Shown here: positions 15,652 to 25,228 of the stretch, in pieces
Position numbering within the stretch: position 1 is the first letter of the stretch
Layout of the letters: every line of letters starts with the position of its first letter
Assembly (NCBI RefSeq): GCF_002911695.1
Contig: NZ_PQBS01000007.1
Span: 1 to 64,000, forward strand
DNA: 64,000 bases
DNA from: Gracilimonas amylolytica
GTDB taxonomy: Bacteria; Bacteroidota; Rhodothermia; Balneolales; Balneolaceae
Reading direction: 5' to 3'
The notes under the pieces: generated by a model
Told to the model about the DNA's origin: nothing
Databases searched by the model: none
The model's input: only the letters and a program-made list of their open reading frames with translations
Made by a program: the position numbers and the translations under genes

Positions 15652-18600
15652 ATGTTTTATAAATATCAATCACATTCGCTTACTAATCTTGCCCATAAAT
15701 TATCGGAATTAACTGCTGCGCAAGATAGCAATCCAATGCAGCCAACCTGGATTGTTGTTCAAAATAACGAAGTAAAAGAGTGGCTTTCGCTTCAGGTCGC
15801 TGAACAAAATGGTATTTCAGGAAACATAAAATTTATCTTCCCGTCTGAGTTCATTTGGATGATCTACAGACTCAAGCACACAGAGGTGCCACAGGCTCTT
15901 CCTTCAGACCTCAATGCTTTACAGTGGACCTTGTTTGAGCTTTTTGGAGAGAGTAGTGAGATCCTGGATGATATTCCACACATTAAAGGCACAGAAGTAT
16001 CTAAATCCAGGCGATTCCAATTAGCCGGTCAGATTGCGGATGTGTTTGATCAATATCAGGTTTACAGGCCGGATATGATCTCCAGCTGGAAAGAAGGAAG
16101 ACTAATTACGCGACAGTCAGATGAGCAATGGCAGTTAAAATTATGGAGAACATTAGAGGAGTATTGGGCTGCTAAGTCAAAAATTAAAAATTTTCCAACA
16201 CGTGCATTAGCTCATCAAAGAGTAAAAAATTGGCTTGATAATGGAGATAATGACCTATTGATAGGGCTTCCTGAACATATCTTTGTTTTTGGATTATCTC
16301 ATATCAGTCAACCTTTTATGGAAGTTCTCGCTCGTATTTCAGGGTATAAAAAAGTGCATTTTTTTAACAGAAATATTGAGTTGAAATCAATTTCTCAGGA
16401 ATGTAAAGAATTGTTTGAAGGCTGGAATGCACCGTATCAAGATCAAAATCAGTTACTAAATGAACTTGTAAAAGAATGTGGGTATGAAGTTGCTGGGTAT
16501 GAGGTTGGAAAACAAAAGGATGAGCTGAAACACATTGAGATTCATTCGTGCCATGGTGTACGAAGAGAAGTTGAAGTCCTTAAAGATGAGATATTGCATT
16601 TTCTGGATCAACACCCTCATTCGAAAGCATCTGATATATTGATTCTAGTTCCGGACGCCGAGCAGTATGCTCCATTACTGGAAGCCCATTTTAGTGAGAT
16701 CAATGATGCTGAAGGTCATAACTTACCACTAACAAGGCTTCATTGGAAACAATCCCAATTAAATGAACATAGCCTACTTAGTTTGTTGGATCTTCTGAAT
16801 TCTTCCTTCAAACCCAGTTCAGTAATTGATCTAATAAGTCTTGAGCCGGTCAAAAAACGATTTGATTTCAGTGATGATGATATTGATCTCCTTGAAGTTT
16901 GGATCCGCTCAAATCGAGTATTCAGAGGTTTGGGGGATTCATTTAATGATGCTTTTAGTTGGCAAAAAGGGATAAATCAACTGATTACAGGAGCCGTGAT
17001 GTCACCTGATCATCTTGAAAGTTTCAAGGGGCTGGTTCCCGTTGTTGAATTATCTGCCTCTGACGAGATGATTTTAGCAGCTAAGTTTTCATCATTCATT
17101 CATGCCTTGAAATCAGTTGCTGAAGAGACTCGGGAAAACAAAACCCCGGAACAATGGCTGTTCTTAGTTGAACAGATGTGCAAAACGCTCATAATCGACC
17201 CTGAAAACGAGGATAAAGAACCATCTATATACAGGACAATCTCCAGGATTAAAGAGCACATCGCCTACACTGAGGGTAAAGAAGTCGTTCCATTTTCATT
17301 ATTTCGGAACTGGTTGAAAGGAAGGATCACTGCCTCAAATTCGTCGTCCGGCCGATTTGGTCAGGGAATCACTGTGAGTACCTACATTCCATACAGATCT
17401 GTTCCATTCAACTTTGTAGCTGTCTTGGGATTGAATGAAGGAGTATTTCCCCGAAGATCCGTAAGACCTGAATTTGATCTGATATACAAAGAACCACGGA
17501 CAGGGGATAGAATACTAAGTGAAGATGATACCTACCTGTTTTATGAAATACTTTCATCCGCTAGGGATCACCTTCATATCAGTTATAAGGGACAGGATCT
17601 TAAAAGCGAAATGGACCGATTACCATCTATGCTAGTTCAGCAGCTTAAAGAGTCGCTTCCGGAAGATCAAATTACGTTAACCCGGCATCGGCTCCATGCT
17701 TTCAATCCGGGGTATTTTCTCGAAGAACATGGGAAACAGGGACAAAAACTTCGCAAGTCGTATGATGACAAACAAAAAGCAGTTGCGGACAAGATCAGGA
17801 ATTCGCTTAATAAAACAGCCGATTTCAGATTGGAAAAGATCGGATCACCCGAAATTTTTAAGGTAAAAAACCTGGCCATTCATGATCTAATATCCTTTTA
17901 CACTCATCCGGCTAACTACATGCTGAAAAATGAATTAGGTGTTAATTTCAACATAAAGATGGATGAAGTGGAGGACAGAGAAAAGTTCAAACTAAAAGGG
18001 TTGGATAAATATAAAGTGGATGATCTGCTATATGAATCTATTCAGCAAGATGTCTCTGACTCCCAGATTTTCGATTACGTTACTAAAGCAGGGTATATCC
18101 CGGGTATGTTAAAAGGAAAAAAGGCATTCGAAATAGAATACGAAAAGACCCTGGGGCTCCTGAATGAGGTATCGCAGTTAACAAAAAAGGATGAACAAAG
18201 TTATGAGCTTCGTTTTACTTATAAGGGAGTACAAATTTATGGTAACGTGAAAGGTTTGTACGGTAATTCATTAGTGCTTCATCGCGTTGGTCAAAGAAGG
18301 GAAAGTCATGAAATTGAACAATGGTTATTGCATAATGCTTTGCTTGCCGGAGGGTACCCAATAAAGGAGAGTTACTATCTATCATTTGACAAAAACAATG
18401 CCATTGAAGTAAACAGAATTAATAGCCGGGCTATTGATGAAAATCTTTTTGAAAACCTCCTGGAGTGGTATTTGGCAGATTCGTCTATACTGGACAAAAT
18501 GAATTTCTTCCCTAAAACCAGTAAAACCTACACTGAAGTTTTGTTGAAGACTGAGGATGAAGAAAAAGCTTTGAATAAGGCTCTGGCAGCCTATACGCCA

Positions 18601-18750
18601 AGTAACTATAATAAATATGCAGAGGGCGCTGAGGAATCCAATATAGTAGTATGGCGGAATCTAAATCCTTTCATGAGATCATCCTTCAGTAAAAACGCTC
18701 TTCTATTCTGGAAGCCGTATTTAAAGGCTTTGGAGGATTCAAATGAGTAA
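15652..18750 (+). CDS. recC: exodeoxyribonuclease V, gamma subunit
   Basis: RecC (1032 residues) is the subunit of RecBCD that splits the strands, scans for the recombination hotspot and holds the nuclease and helicases together. The opening HSLTNLAHKLSEL, WIVVQNNEVKEWLS and later HSCHGVRREVEVLKDEIL (H-S-C-H is a RecC hallmark) are recognisable. So is the block VPFNFVAVLGLNEGVFPRR in the middle. The RecB-like C-terminal fold lacks nuclease residues, as expected. Length is close to the usual 1050-1120. RecB starts 8 bp before its stop, indicating coupling. The par pair lies 46 bp upstream on the same strand with no terminator between. Confidence 0.93.
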   Translation: MFYKYQSHSLTNLAHKLSELTAAQDSNPMQPTWIVVQNNEVKEWLSLQVAEQNGISGNIKFIFPSEFIWMIYRLKHTEVPQALPSDLNALQWTLFELFGESSEILDDIPHIKGTEVSKSRRFQLAGQIADVFDQYQVYRPDMISSWKEGRLITRQSDEQWQLKLWRTLEEYWAAKSKIKNFPTRALAHQRVKNWLDNGDNDLLIGLPEHIFVFGLSHISQPFMEVLARISGYKKVHFFNRNIELKSISQECKELFEGWNAPYQDQNQLLNELVKECGYEVAGYEVGKQKDELKHIEIHSCHGVRREVEVLKDEILHFLDQHPHSKASDILILVPDAEQYAPLLEAHFSEINDAEGHNLPLTRLHWKQSQLNEHSLLSLLDLLNSSFKPSSVIDLISLEPVKKRFDFSDDDIDLLEVWIRSNRVFRGLGDSFNDAFSWQKGINQLITGAVMSPDHLESFKGLVPVVELSASDEMILAAKFSSFIHALKSVAEETRENKTPEQWLFLVEQMCKTLIIDPENEDKEPSIYRTISRIKEHIAYTEGKEVVPFSLFRNWLKGRITASNSSSGRFGQGITVSTYIPYRSVPFNFVAVLGLNEGVFPRRSVRPEFDLIYKEPRTGDRILSEDDTYLFYEILSSARDHLHISYKGQDLKSEMDRLPSMLVQQLKESLPEDQITLTRHRLHAFNPGYFLEEHGKQGQKLRKSYDDKQKAVADKIRNSLNKTADFRLEKIGSPEIFKVKNLAIHDLISFYTHPANYMLKNELGVNFNIKMDEVEDREKFKLKGLDKYKVDDLLYESIQQDVSDSQIFDYVTKAGYIPGMLKGKKAFEIEYEKTLGLLNEVSQLTKKDEQSYELRFTYKGVQIYGNVKGLYGNSLVLHRVGQRRESHEIEQWLLHNALLAGGYPIKESYYLSFDKNNAIEVNRINSRAIDENLFENLLEWYLADSSILDKMNFFPKTSKTYTEVLLKTEDEEKALNKALAAYTPSNYNKYAEGAEESNIVVWRNLNPFMRSSFSKNALLFWKPYLKALEDSNE

Positions 18751-21700
18751 ACTGAAACCTTTGGATCTTTTTGAGGTGCCTTTAGATGGGATCAGCTTAG
18801 TGGAAGCCAGTGCCGGAACCGGTAAAACCTATAACATTGCTTCCTTATACGTTCGGGCTCTGTTGGAGTTGGACCTGGAACCATCACAGATCCTGGTTAT
18901 GACTTTCACGGAAGCGGCTACTGCTGAATTAAAGTCGAGGTTGAGGGATCGTATAAAAGAATCATTGTCGGTTGTCAGGGGTGTAAAATCATCTGAAGAT
19001 CCATTTTTCAGGTCACTTATCTCCTCGAACTATAATAGGGCAGCCGAAAAACTGAAGAATGCACTCGATACCTTTGATGAGGCAGCCGTTTTTACTATTC
19101 ATGGATTCTGTAATCGACTTTTGACTGAGTATAGTGTTCAATTTGATGTGCCTCCAAATGTTGAATTACTCACTAATCCGGATGAGCTACTTCAGGAATG
19201 TGTAGATGAATATTGGATCGAATTCAACAAAAATGCTGATAGGGACCCCCTGCAATGGTTTACCCTGAATTACTTGATCAATACTGGATTTGGTCCGGAT
19301 GAATTAAAGGATATTTCAAGTAACGTGATGGGTAAAACCACTCTTAAGGTTGTACCTGATATTAGGTTGCATTCATTAAAACCTGTTCTTGAGGAACTAA
19401 AAGAGGTGTATTTCAGGGCTAAGAAGCAGTGGAATTCGGATAAGGATAAACTTCATGAGATTCTGTTTAGTGGACATTTATATGCCAATAAGTTCAAAAA
19501 AGAAAAACTGAATGATTATTGGGATGTCTTGAATGAATGGATAGGCTATGATGAGTTCACTATTGAGCACCCGGCTGAATTGTCAAAATTCAGCCTTTAT
19601 CTCTATGACTCGTTCAAAAAGTCAGCCCCGGATTATGAAGTATTGGATCTTTGTAAGACCATTGATCGCTTTCTTGAACTGATTGAAAGTCTCACCTCAT
19701 TTAAAGTTGCGTTTATAAAGGAGTCAATTGAAGACATTCAGGATAGGTTCAAGGCTTTAAAGCGTAGCAGACAGGTGTTGAGTTATGATGATATGTTAAC
19801 TAAAGTAGAAGAGGGGTTGACGGCCGAATCATCTGATTCCCTGAAACAACGGCTTGCAGATAAATATCCGTTTGCCCTGGTTGACGAATTTCAGGATACC
19901 GATGAAATTCAGTACAATATTTTTAGATCAATTTACCATCAAAGGCCTTCCACAGGTTTGTTCATGATCGGTGATCCCAAGCAGGCGATCTATAGTTTCA
20001 GGGGAGCCGATGTATATACTTACATTGAGGCTAAATCAGATATTAGCAATGATCAGGCTTATGGGTTAACGGCAAACTTTCGTTCAAATCGTAAAATGAT
20101 TGATGGCGTAAATCAGCTTTTCAAAGGGTCTCAGAATTCATTTATTGAGGAAAAGATTCAGTTCCATGAGGTAAACTTTCCGGAAGATAAAGAGGATGAG
20201 CACTATTTATTTGATAAATCAGGTAATGTAATCAATCCATTGCAATTCATTGAGTTAAAAGATGAAGAGTACTCCAATAAGACACATTTAAATAATGATA
20301 TCTACTCTGCCTTAACCCGGGAAATACTCGAACTTCTATCCGGAGATTACATGGTTAAACAGGATAATTCTGATGAACTGCGGGAGGTTAAAGAGAAAGA
20401 CATCGCAATTTTAGTTTGGAAAGGGGCGGATGGTGAAAAGATACAGGATGTACTTAGGGAAGCTGGCATAAAAAGCGTACTTCGATCGAATACCAGCGTG
20501 TTCTCTACAGAAGAATCCAAAGACCTGTTCAGGGTATTAAATGCTGTTCAAAATTTGAGTCATGAGTCAGGCATAAAGGCAGCATTGGTGAGCCCAATGA
20601 TAGGGTACGATGCGATAGATCTTGTGAAACTTGATGAGGATGAAAATTCGTGGGGTGAAATTATTTCACGTCTCACTGATGTCAGGGATGAATGGAAAAA
20701 AAATGGGATCGAGGGTAGCCTGAAGTTATTGTTTGAGTCATTTGATGTGATAGGAAATCTGTCTGACTTAAAAAATGCAGAACGTAAGATCTCAAATGTA
20801 TTGCATTTAACAGAGCTTCTTTCTCAGGAAAGCAGGATCAACCATTTTAGTCCCAGAGCATTGCTTAGATGGTACTATTCAAAGCTAAATGAAGAGGCCA
20901 ATTCTGGTAAGACCAAAGATGAAGAGCAAATGCGTCTTGAAAGTGACGAAGAATTGGTGCAAATAACAACCATGCATTCGGCCAAGGGATTGCAGTATCC
21001 GGTTGTATTTTGCCCGTTTCTTTGGAGTTCAAAGGTAATTTCAGGGAATGAGTCTTCTTTCACCTTTAAAAAAGATGGGCAAAGCTATATTGATCTGAGT
21101 GGAAAAACCGATTATAAAAATAAGGATCAGAATGTTCAGTTAGCAAGAGAACAAAATATGGCTGAAGATGTGCGCCTTGCTTATGTGTCTTTGACCCGCT
21201 CCATTTCAGCTTGCTATGTATTCCTGCCTGATTATAATAAAATTGAACATTCCCCTATATCCTACATTTTGAATGGTAAGGAGCTCTCCGGAGCGGTTGA
21301 TTTTGATTCCATAAAATCAAAATTGTTAGAAAAAGAACACATAGTAGTAAGGGAACCGGTCAAAGAGCTCAAAAGGAAAAAGGACCATGATGTACAAAAC
21401 GATCTAAATCTTAGAGCAGAATCCTTTAAAAGGCATGATCTTTTAAATTATCCGAGGATGTTGAGTTACTCATCCCTGGTGGGAGGGCAAGGTGATCATC
21501 AATCCGGAAAAGATCATGATGGAATAACCTTTGGAACTCATAGAGAACCAATGGAAGAGTCTGGATCGTTAAACCGTTTTAGTTTTCCAAAAGGAGCAAA
21601 TGCCGGATCGTTTCTTCACCAAATATTCGAGGATCTATCCTTTCAGGATATGGAAGCAATAACAAAAGTCATTCGCGATAACTTAGGTCGGTTTGGGTTT

Positions 21701-22270
21701 TCAGGAGATTGGGAGACTGTGGTAAGATCGTGGATTGACGAAACTTTAAACCACAAACTCAACACACCGGATATGTCTCTTGGTGACCTGAATGAGGATC
21801 AATTGATTAAAGAAATGGAGTTCTTTGTTCCTGTAAGTGACCTTCAGGTTAGCGAGATTTGGAGGCTGATCCGTTTACGTCATAGTGAAGAGACGACCCA
21901 TGATTCATATCACGGCTATTTAAAAGGATATATTGACCTGATCTTTTATTGGGATGGGAAATATTACATACTGGATTATAAATCGAATCACCTCGGTAAT
22001 AATGCTGAAGATTACAATGCGTCTGCTTTAAAGAATGCTGTTATAGATGCCGGTTACGATCTACAGTATCATTTGTACACTCTCGCGCTAGATCGGTATC
22101 TGTCATCGCGTTTAACCGATTACTCCTATGAGGATCATTTTGGTGGAGTACTATACCTGTTCCTTAGAGGCGTTAAACCTTTAGAACCCGGCTCGGGCGT
22201 ATTTTTTGATAAACCGGATGCACAGTTGATCAGGCAGTTGAATGAAGTAGTAAAAGGGGGGAATTCGTGA
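18743..22270 (+). CDS. recB: exodeoxyribonuclease V, beta subunit (helicase-nuclease)
   Basis: RecB (1175 residues) is the 3'-5' UvrD-like helicase and sole nuclease of RecBCD, which resects double-strand breaks and loads RecA. Helicase motifs: EASAGTGKT (about 22-30), LVDEFQDTDEIQ, GDPKQAIYSFRGAD, TANFRSN, TTMHSAKGLQYP, AYVSLTRS. The C-terminal nuclease domain has GYIDLIF (about 1062) and ILDYKSN (about 1076-1082), giving the D...D-Y-K triad, preceded by a conserved histidine in AGSFLHQIFE. All look intact. A strong GGAGG lies 7 nt before the ATG, inside the end of recC. Its stop overlaps the recD GTG (GTGA). Confidence 0.96.
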   Translation: MSKLKPLDLFEVPLDGISLVEASAGTGKTYNIASLYVRALLELDLEPSQILVMTFTEAATAELKSRLRDRIKESLSVVRGVKSSEDPFFRSLISSNYNRAAEKLKNALDTFDEAAVFTIHGFCNRLLTEYSVQFDVPPNVELLTNPDELLQECVDEYWIEFNKNADRDPLQWFTLNYLINTGFGPDELKDISSNVMGKTTLKVVPDIRLHSLKPVLEELKEVYFRAKKQWNSDKDKLHEILFSGHLYANKFKKEKLNDYWDVLNEWIGYDEFTIEHPAELSKFSLYLYDSFKKSAPDYEVLDLCKTIDRFLELIESLTSFKVAFIKESIEDIQDRFKALKRSRQVLSYDDMLTKVEEGLTAESSDSLKQRLADKYPFALVDEFQDTDEIQYNIFRSIYHQRPSTGLFMIGDPKQAIYSFRGADVYTYIEAKSDISNDQAYGLTANFRSNRKMIDGVNQLFKGSQNSFIEEKIQFHEVNFPEDKEDEHYLFDKSGNVINPLQFIELKDEEYSNKTHLNNDIYSALTREILELLSGDYMVKQDNSDELREVKEKDIAILVWKGADGEKIQDVLREAGIKSVLRSNTSVFSTEESKDLFRVLNAVQNLSHESGIKAALVSPMIGYDAIDLVKLDEDENSWGEIISRLTDVRDEWKKNGIEGSLKLLFESFDVIGNLSDLKNAERKISNVLHLTELLSQESRINHFSPRALLRWYYSKLNEEANSGKTKDEEQMRLESDEELVQITTMHSAKGLQYPVVFCPFLWSSKVISGNESSFTFKKDGQSYIDLSGKTDYKNKDQNVQLAREQNMAEDVRLAYVSLTRSISACYVFLPDYNKIEHSPISYILNGKELSGAVDFDSIKSKLLEKEHIVVREPVKELKRKKDHDVQNDLNLRAESFKRHDLLNYPRMLSYSSLVGGQGDHQSGKDHDGITFGTHREPMEESGSLNRFSFPKGANAGSFLHQIFEDLSFQDMEAITKVIRDNLGRFGFSGDWETVVRSWIDETLNHKLNTPDMSLGDLNEDQLIKEMEFFVPVSDLQVSEIWRLIRLRHSEETTHDSYHGYLKGYIDLIFYWDGKYYILDYKSNHLGNNAEDYNASALKNAVIDAGYDLQYHLYTLALDRYLSSRLTDYSYEDHFGGVLYLFLRGVKPLEPGSGVFFDKPDAQLIRQLNEVVKGGNS

Positions 22271-24081
22271 AAGCCTTAGAACTTCTAAAGAACTGGAAAA
22301 AACAAAGTCATATTGAAGATCTTGAATTTGAGTTCGTACGCTTTCTTACTCAGATTCAGCCGGAAACAGAGGATGATGTACTGATAGCTGCTGCAGCATG
22401 TATAAACGCGCAAAAACAAGGGCATATTTGTTTAGACCTCCGGCAGTATGATAATGAGCCACTTTTTGGGGAAAAGAACACAGGGTATATTCTTGATCAA
22501 AATGTATTAGAGAGGTGGGAGGCTTCATTGTCAAGATCTGATCTGGTGAGTCAAGATGGAAGTTTAAAACCTTTGGTTTTAGAAGAAGGTCGCTTATATC
22601 TGCATAAATACTGGAAATTTGAGGAAGAATTTACTCGATGGGTCCTAAAGCGGTCTTCAGGCTTGCATGATATCACTGATCTACAAAAAGATGCGATCCG
22701 ACATTTTATAAAAGGCCGGGAAGATCTTTTTGAAATCAACTGGCAGGAAATTGCGCTTTGTTTGAGTTTTATTAAAGACCTGGTTGTCATCTCAGGCGGA
22801 CCTGGAACAGGTAAAACCTATACCGTTTTAAATATCATAGCTGCTCACACGGTAGCGTCTAAGAATAACAATGAAGACTTTAAAGTGGCACTGGCGGCCC
22901 CCACAGGTAAAGCAGCAAGAAGGTTAGTAGATTCTATTGAAGATGGAAAAGATAGCCTTCCGGATAAATTCAAACACTTGTTAGGAGAAGTTACTGAGGC
23001 TCAAACCGTGCATAAGTTGTTAGGGGCAAGCTATCGCGGTAACAGATTCAAGTTTGATCAGAACAATCACCTGCCTTATGATCTGATCATTGTAGATGAA
23101 GCATCCATGCTGGATATCCATATGTGGGTGAGATTGATCAGAGCCATTGGTCCGGATACAAAACTGGTGGTTCTGGGAGATAAAGACCAGCTTGCATCGG
23201 TTGAAGCCGGCTCTATTTTAGGTGATCTGTGTGGTGGAACCAATTCTTTCTCTAATGAGGTAGCGGAAACCATTGAGCAGATGATCGGTGTATCACTTCC
23301 AATTTCAGAAGCCGGTACTTCATCCATTAATGATAGTTTGGTCTTTTTGACAAAGAGTTATCGATTTAAAGAAAACAGTGGTATCCATAAACTGGCCGGT
23401 GCCATCAATGATCAAGATGCAGATAAAGTTTTAGAACTCCTTCAAAGTAAAAATTATCCGGATCTGCATTGGTTTGAACCGGATCAGTCTTCGTTTGAAA
23501 AAATTCTACACAGATATGGGATCACTCACCATAAAGATTATGTGGCATTTCAGGATGAAAGAAGGATAGATGCATCCCATAAAAAGAAGATCCTCTGCGC
23601 AATTCGTAAAACCAAGCTTGGTGTAGATTCAATAAATAATGCGGTCGAAATAGGAATTAAAAGGAAAAATAGTTTAATTACTTCTACTGAGTGGTACGAT
23701 GGAAGGTTGGTAATGGCTACAAAGAATGATAGCACTATCAGAATCAGAAATGGAGAAATGGGGATATTTAACAGTAAGTCTAATAAAATTCAGTTTGAGG
23801 GTGAACATAAAGTTTCAATTTCACCGTCAAGAATGACTGATCATGAGGGTGCATTCGCTATCACAATTCACAAAAGCCAGGGCTCAGAGTTTGATGATGT
23901 AGCTATAATCCTGCCTGAGAGGGATTCAGCAGTACTTTCAAAAGAAATCTTGTACACTGCTGTAACAAGAGCCCGAAAAAATACTCTTGTAGTTGGAAGT
24001 AAGGATATAATACTAAAAACAGTTAAGCGTTCGGTAAGCAGACATAGTGGGGTAAAGGATAAGATCTGGCAAGGATCATAA
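22267..24081 (+). CDS. recD: exodeoxyribonuclease V, alpha subunit
   Basis: RecD (604 residues) is the fast 5'-3' SF1B helicase of RecBCD. It carries GGPGTGKTYT (about 177-186), AAPTGKAARRL, VDEASMLD, GDKDQLASVEAGSILGD, ITIHKSQGSEF and YTAVTRARK. The N-terminal domain (about 1-140) that contacts RecC is present. It starts with GTG overlapping the recB stop by 4 bp, so the three subunits are translationally linked. The order recC-recB-recD without a ptrA gene is compact compared with E. coli. No other gene follows on this strand for 1.1 kb; a hairpin lies 37 bp after the stop. Confidence 0.96.
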   Translation: MKALELLKNWKKQSHIEDLEFEFVRFLTQIQPETEDDVLIAAAACINAQKQGHICLDLRQYDNEPLFGEKNTGYILDQNVLERWEASLSRSDLVSQDGSLKPLVLEEGRLYLHKYWKFEEEFTRWVLKRSSGLHDITDLQKDAIRHFIKGREDLFEINWQEIALCLSFIKDLVVISGGPGTGKTYTVLNIIAAHTVASKNNNEDFKVALAAPTGKAARRLVDSIEDGKDSLPDKFKHLLGEVTEAQTVHKLLGASYRGNRFKFDQNNHLPYDLIIVDEASMLDIHMWVRLIRAIGPDTKLVVLGDKDQLASVEAGSILGDLCGGTNSFSNEVAETIEQMIGVSLPISEAGTSSINDSLVFLTKSYRFKENSGIHKLAGAINDQDADKVLELLQSKNYPDLHWFEPDQSSFEKILHRYGITHHKDYVAFQDERRIDASHKKKILCAIRKTKLGVDSINNAVEIGIKRKNSLITSTEWYDGRLVMATKNDSTIRIRNGEMGIFNSKSNKIQFEGEHKVSISPSRMTDHEGAFAITIHKSQGSEFDDVAIILPERDSAVLSKEILYTAVTRARKNTLVVGSKDIILKTVKRSVSRHSGVKDKIWQGS

Positions 24082-24117
24082 ATTCTCAGAAATTCCCGGA
24101 ACTTTTTAAAAAACAAA

Positions 24118-24144
24118 AGCTACAATGCATTACACATTGTAGCT
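24118..24144 (+). terminator. stem-loop after recD
   Basis: AGCTACAATG (24118-24127) pairs perfectly with CATTGTAGCT (24135-24144) over a 7-nt loop, followed by CGATTTTAT. It is preceded by an A-rich run, so it could act in both directions. It is the likely end of the recCBD transcript. Confidence 0.6.
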
Positions 24145-24175
24145 CGATTTTATACCCCAAAAAGCCAACGTATCA

Positions 24176-24204
24176 GGGGGAAACAGTTGATAGCTGTTTC
24201 CCCT
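24176..24204. other. second stem-loop in the recD-FKBP gap
   Basis: GGGGAAACAG (24177-24186) pairs perfectly with CTGTTTCCCC (24194-24203) over a 7-nt loop. CCCC at 24154-24157 could pair instead with the GGGGG at 24176-24180, so two folds compete. No T-run follows. A weaker repeat, AATCCC (24239-24244) with GGGATT (24263-24268), lies further on. The purpose is unknown. Confidence 0.4.
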
Positions 24205-24310
24205 CATTGCTTTCCTAAATATGTGCAAGTCTGTATTAAATCCCACTTAGATATTTTTAATCGGGATTAAAGAATTCTTATTGTTTGGCACACAAAATAT
24301 GGTTGAAATG

Positions 24311-24348
24311 ATAAGAGCCTGCCTCACAAGTGTGAAACAGGCTCTTAT
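24311..24348 (-). terminator. long hairpin after the FKBP lipoprotein gene
   Basis: ATAAGAGCCTG (24311-24321) pairs perfectly with CAGGCTCTTAT (24338-24348). Inside it TCACA (24324-24328) pairs with TGTGA (24331-24335), giving a near-continuous stem. It lies 20 bp beyond the stop codon of the minus-strand FKBP gene, the usual terminator position. Confidence 0.65.
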
Positions 24349-24368
24349 TTAAGACCGTTAAGCTCTTT

Positions 24369-25082
24369 TTAGTTTGCGGCTGGAGCTTCTTTCACTTCGA
24401 GTAATTCAACTTTAAAAATAAGAGTTTCATTAGGGCCAATGGGGCTGCCTTGTGGAGGTCTTGCTCCATATGCCAGTTCTGAAGGAATATAAAACTCGTA
24501 AGTGGCACCTTCTCTCATTAATTGAACACCTTCAGTCCATCCGGGAATAACTTGATTCAGTGGAAATTCAGCTGGTTGACCTCTTTCGTAGGAACTGTCA
24601 AATACTTCTCCGTTAATTAAACGTCCTTCGTAGTTAACACTCACAATGTTTTCAGCAGATGGAGAATCTCCGTCACCTTCTTCCAATACCTTGTACTGCA
24701 GGCCGGATTCTGTAACCATTACACCTTCTTTTGCTTTGTTTTCCTCAAGAAAAGAAACGCCTTCTTCCTGATTTTTTGAGCTGCGTTCTTCGTTCATCCG
24801 CTGTACGTAACGGTTTACCACTGCAAATACTTCGTCTTGGGTCAGCGCACCTTCCTCAGAATTCAATCCTGTATTTAATCCCGCGGCATAGTTACTGAGA
24901 TCAATGTCTGTGATCCCTTCACGAGCTAAAAATGTTCCGTTTTGATAACCGAGGGCATAACTTACACTGTCAATTTCTGTAGATAGGTCTGCTTTTGCCG
25001 CATCACCCATATTTTGATCACATCCTGTGATTGCGATAGCAGTTACAAGTAATGCAGCTAAACTAATGTTCTTAAAATCCAT
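24369..25082 (-). CDS. FKBP-type peptidyl-prolyl isomerase lipoprotein (FkpA/Mip-like)
   Basis: A 237-residue envelope foldase. The signal peptide ends in AITGC21, a good lipobox. Residues about 35-125 form the helical dimerisation domain of Mip/FkpA proteins (VSYALGYQNG). Residues about 125-232 form the FKBP domain, with VSVNYEGRLINGEVFDSSY, PGWTEGVQLMREG, YGARPPQGSPIGPNETLIF and the closing VELLEV. It accelerates proline isomerisation and assists periplasmic or outer-membrane protein folding. It is transcribed divergently from the DEAD-box helicase gene and followed by a strong hairpin. Confidence 0.94.
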   Translation of the reverse strand: MDFKNISLAALLVTAIAITGCDQNMGDAAKADLSTEIDSVSYALGYQNGTFLAREGITDIDLSNYAAGLNTGLNSEEGALTQDEVFAVVNRYVQRMNEERSSKNQEEGVSFLEENKAKEGVMVTESGLQYKVLEEGDGDSPSAENIVSVNYEGRLINGEVFDSSYERGQPAEFPLNQVIPGWTEGVQLMREGATYEFYIPSELAYGARPPQGSPIGPNETLIFKVELLEVKEAPAAN

Positions 25083-25228
25083 GTGTATTATTGAGATTTA
25101 AATGATTTATGATTTTTCAAAGGTTTGCAAAATAGGGGAAATCATGGCAAAGTGGAATAAATAATCATTTAATCTGTGTATATTGTAGGATAGTTTAGAA
25201 TTTTTCATAACAGACGAGTACGAATACA

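Noticed and set aside
14437-24081. Plasmid or prophage insertion around parA-recCBD
   Set aside because: No integrase, replication initiator, attachment-site repeats or tRNA boundary. Flanking genes are ordinary chromosomal genes and base composition looks continuous.
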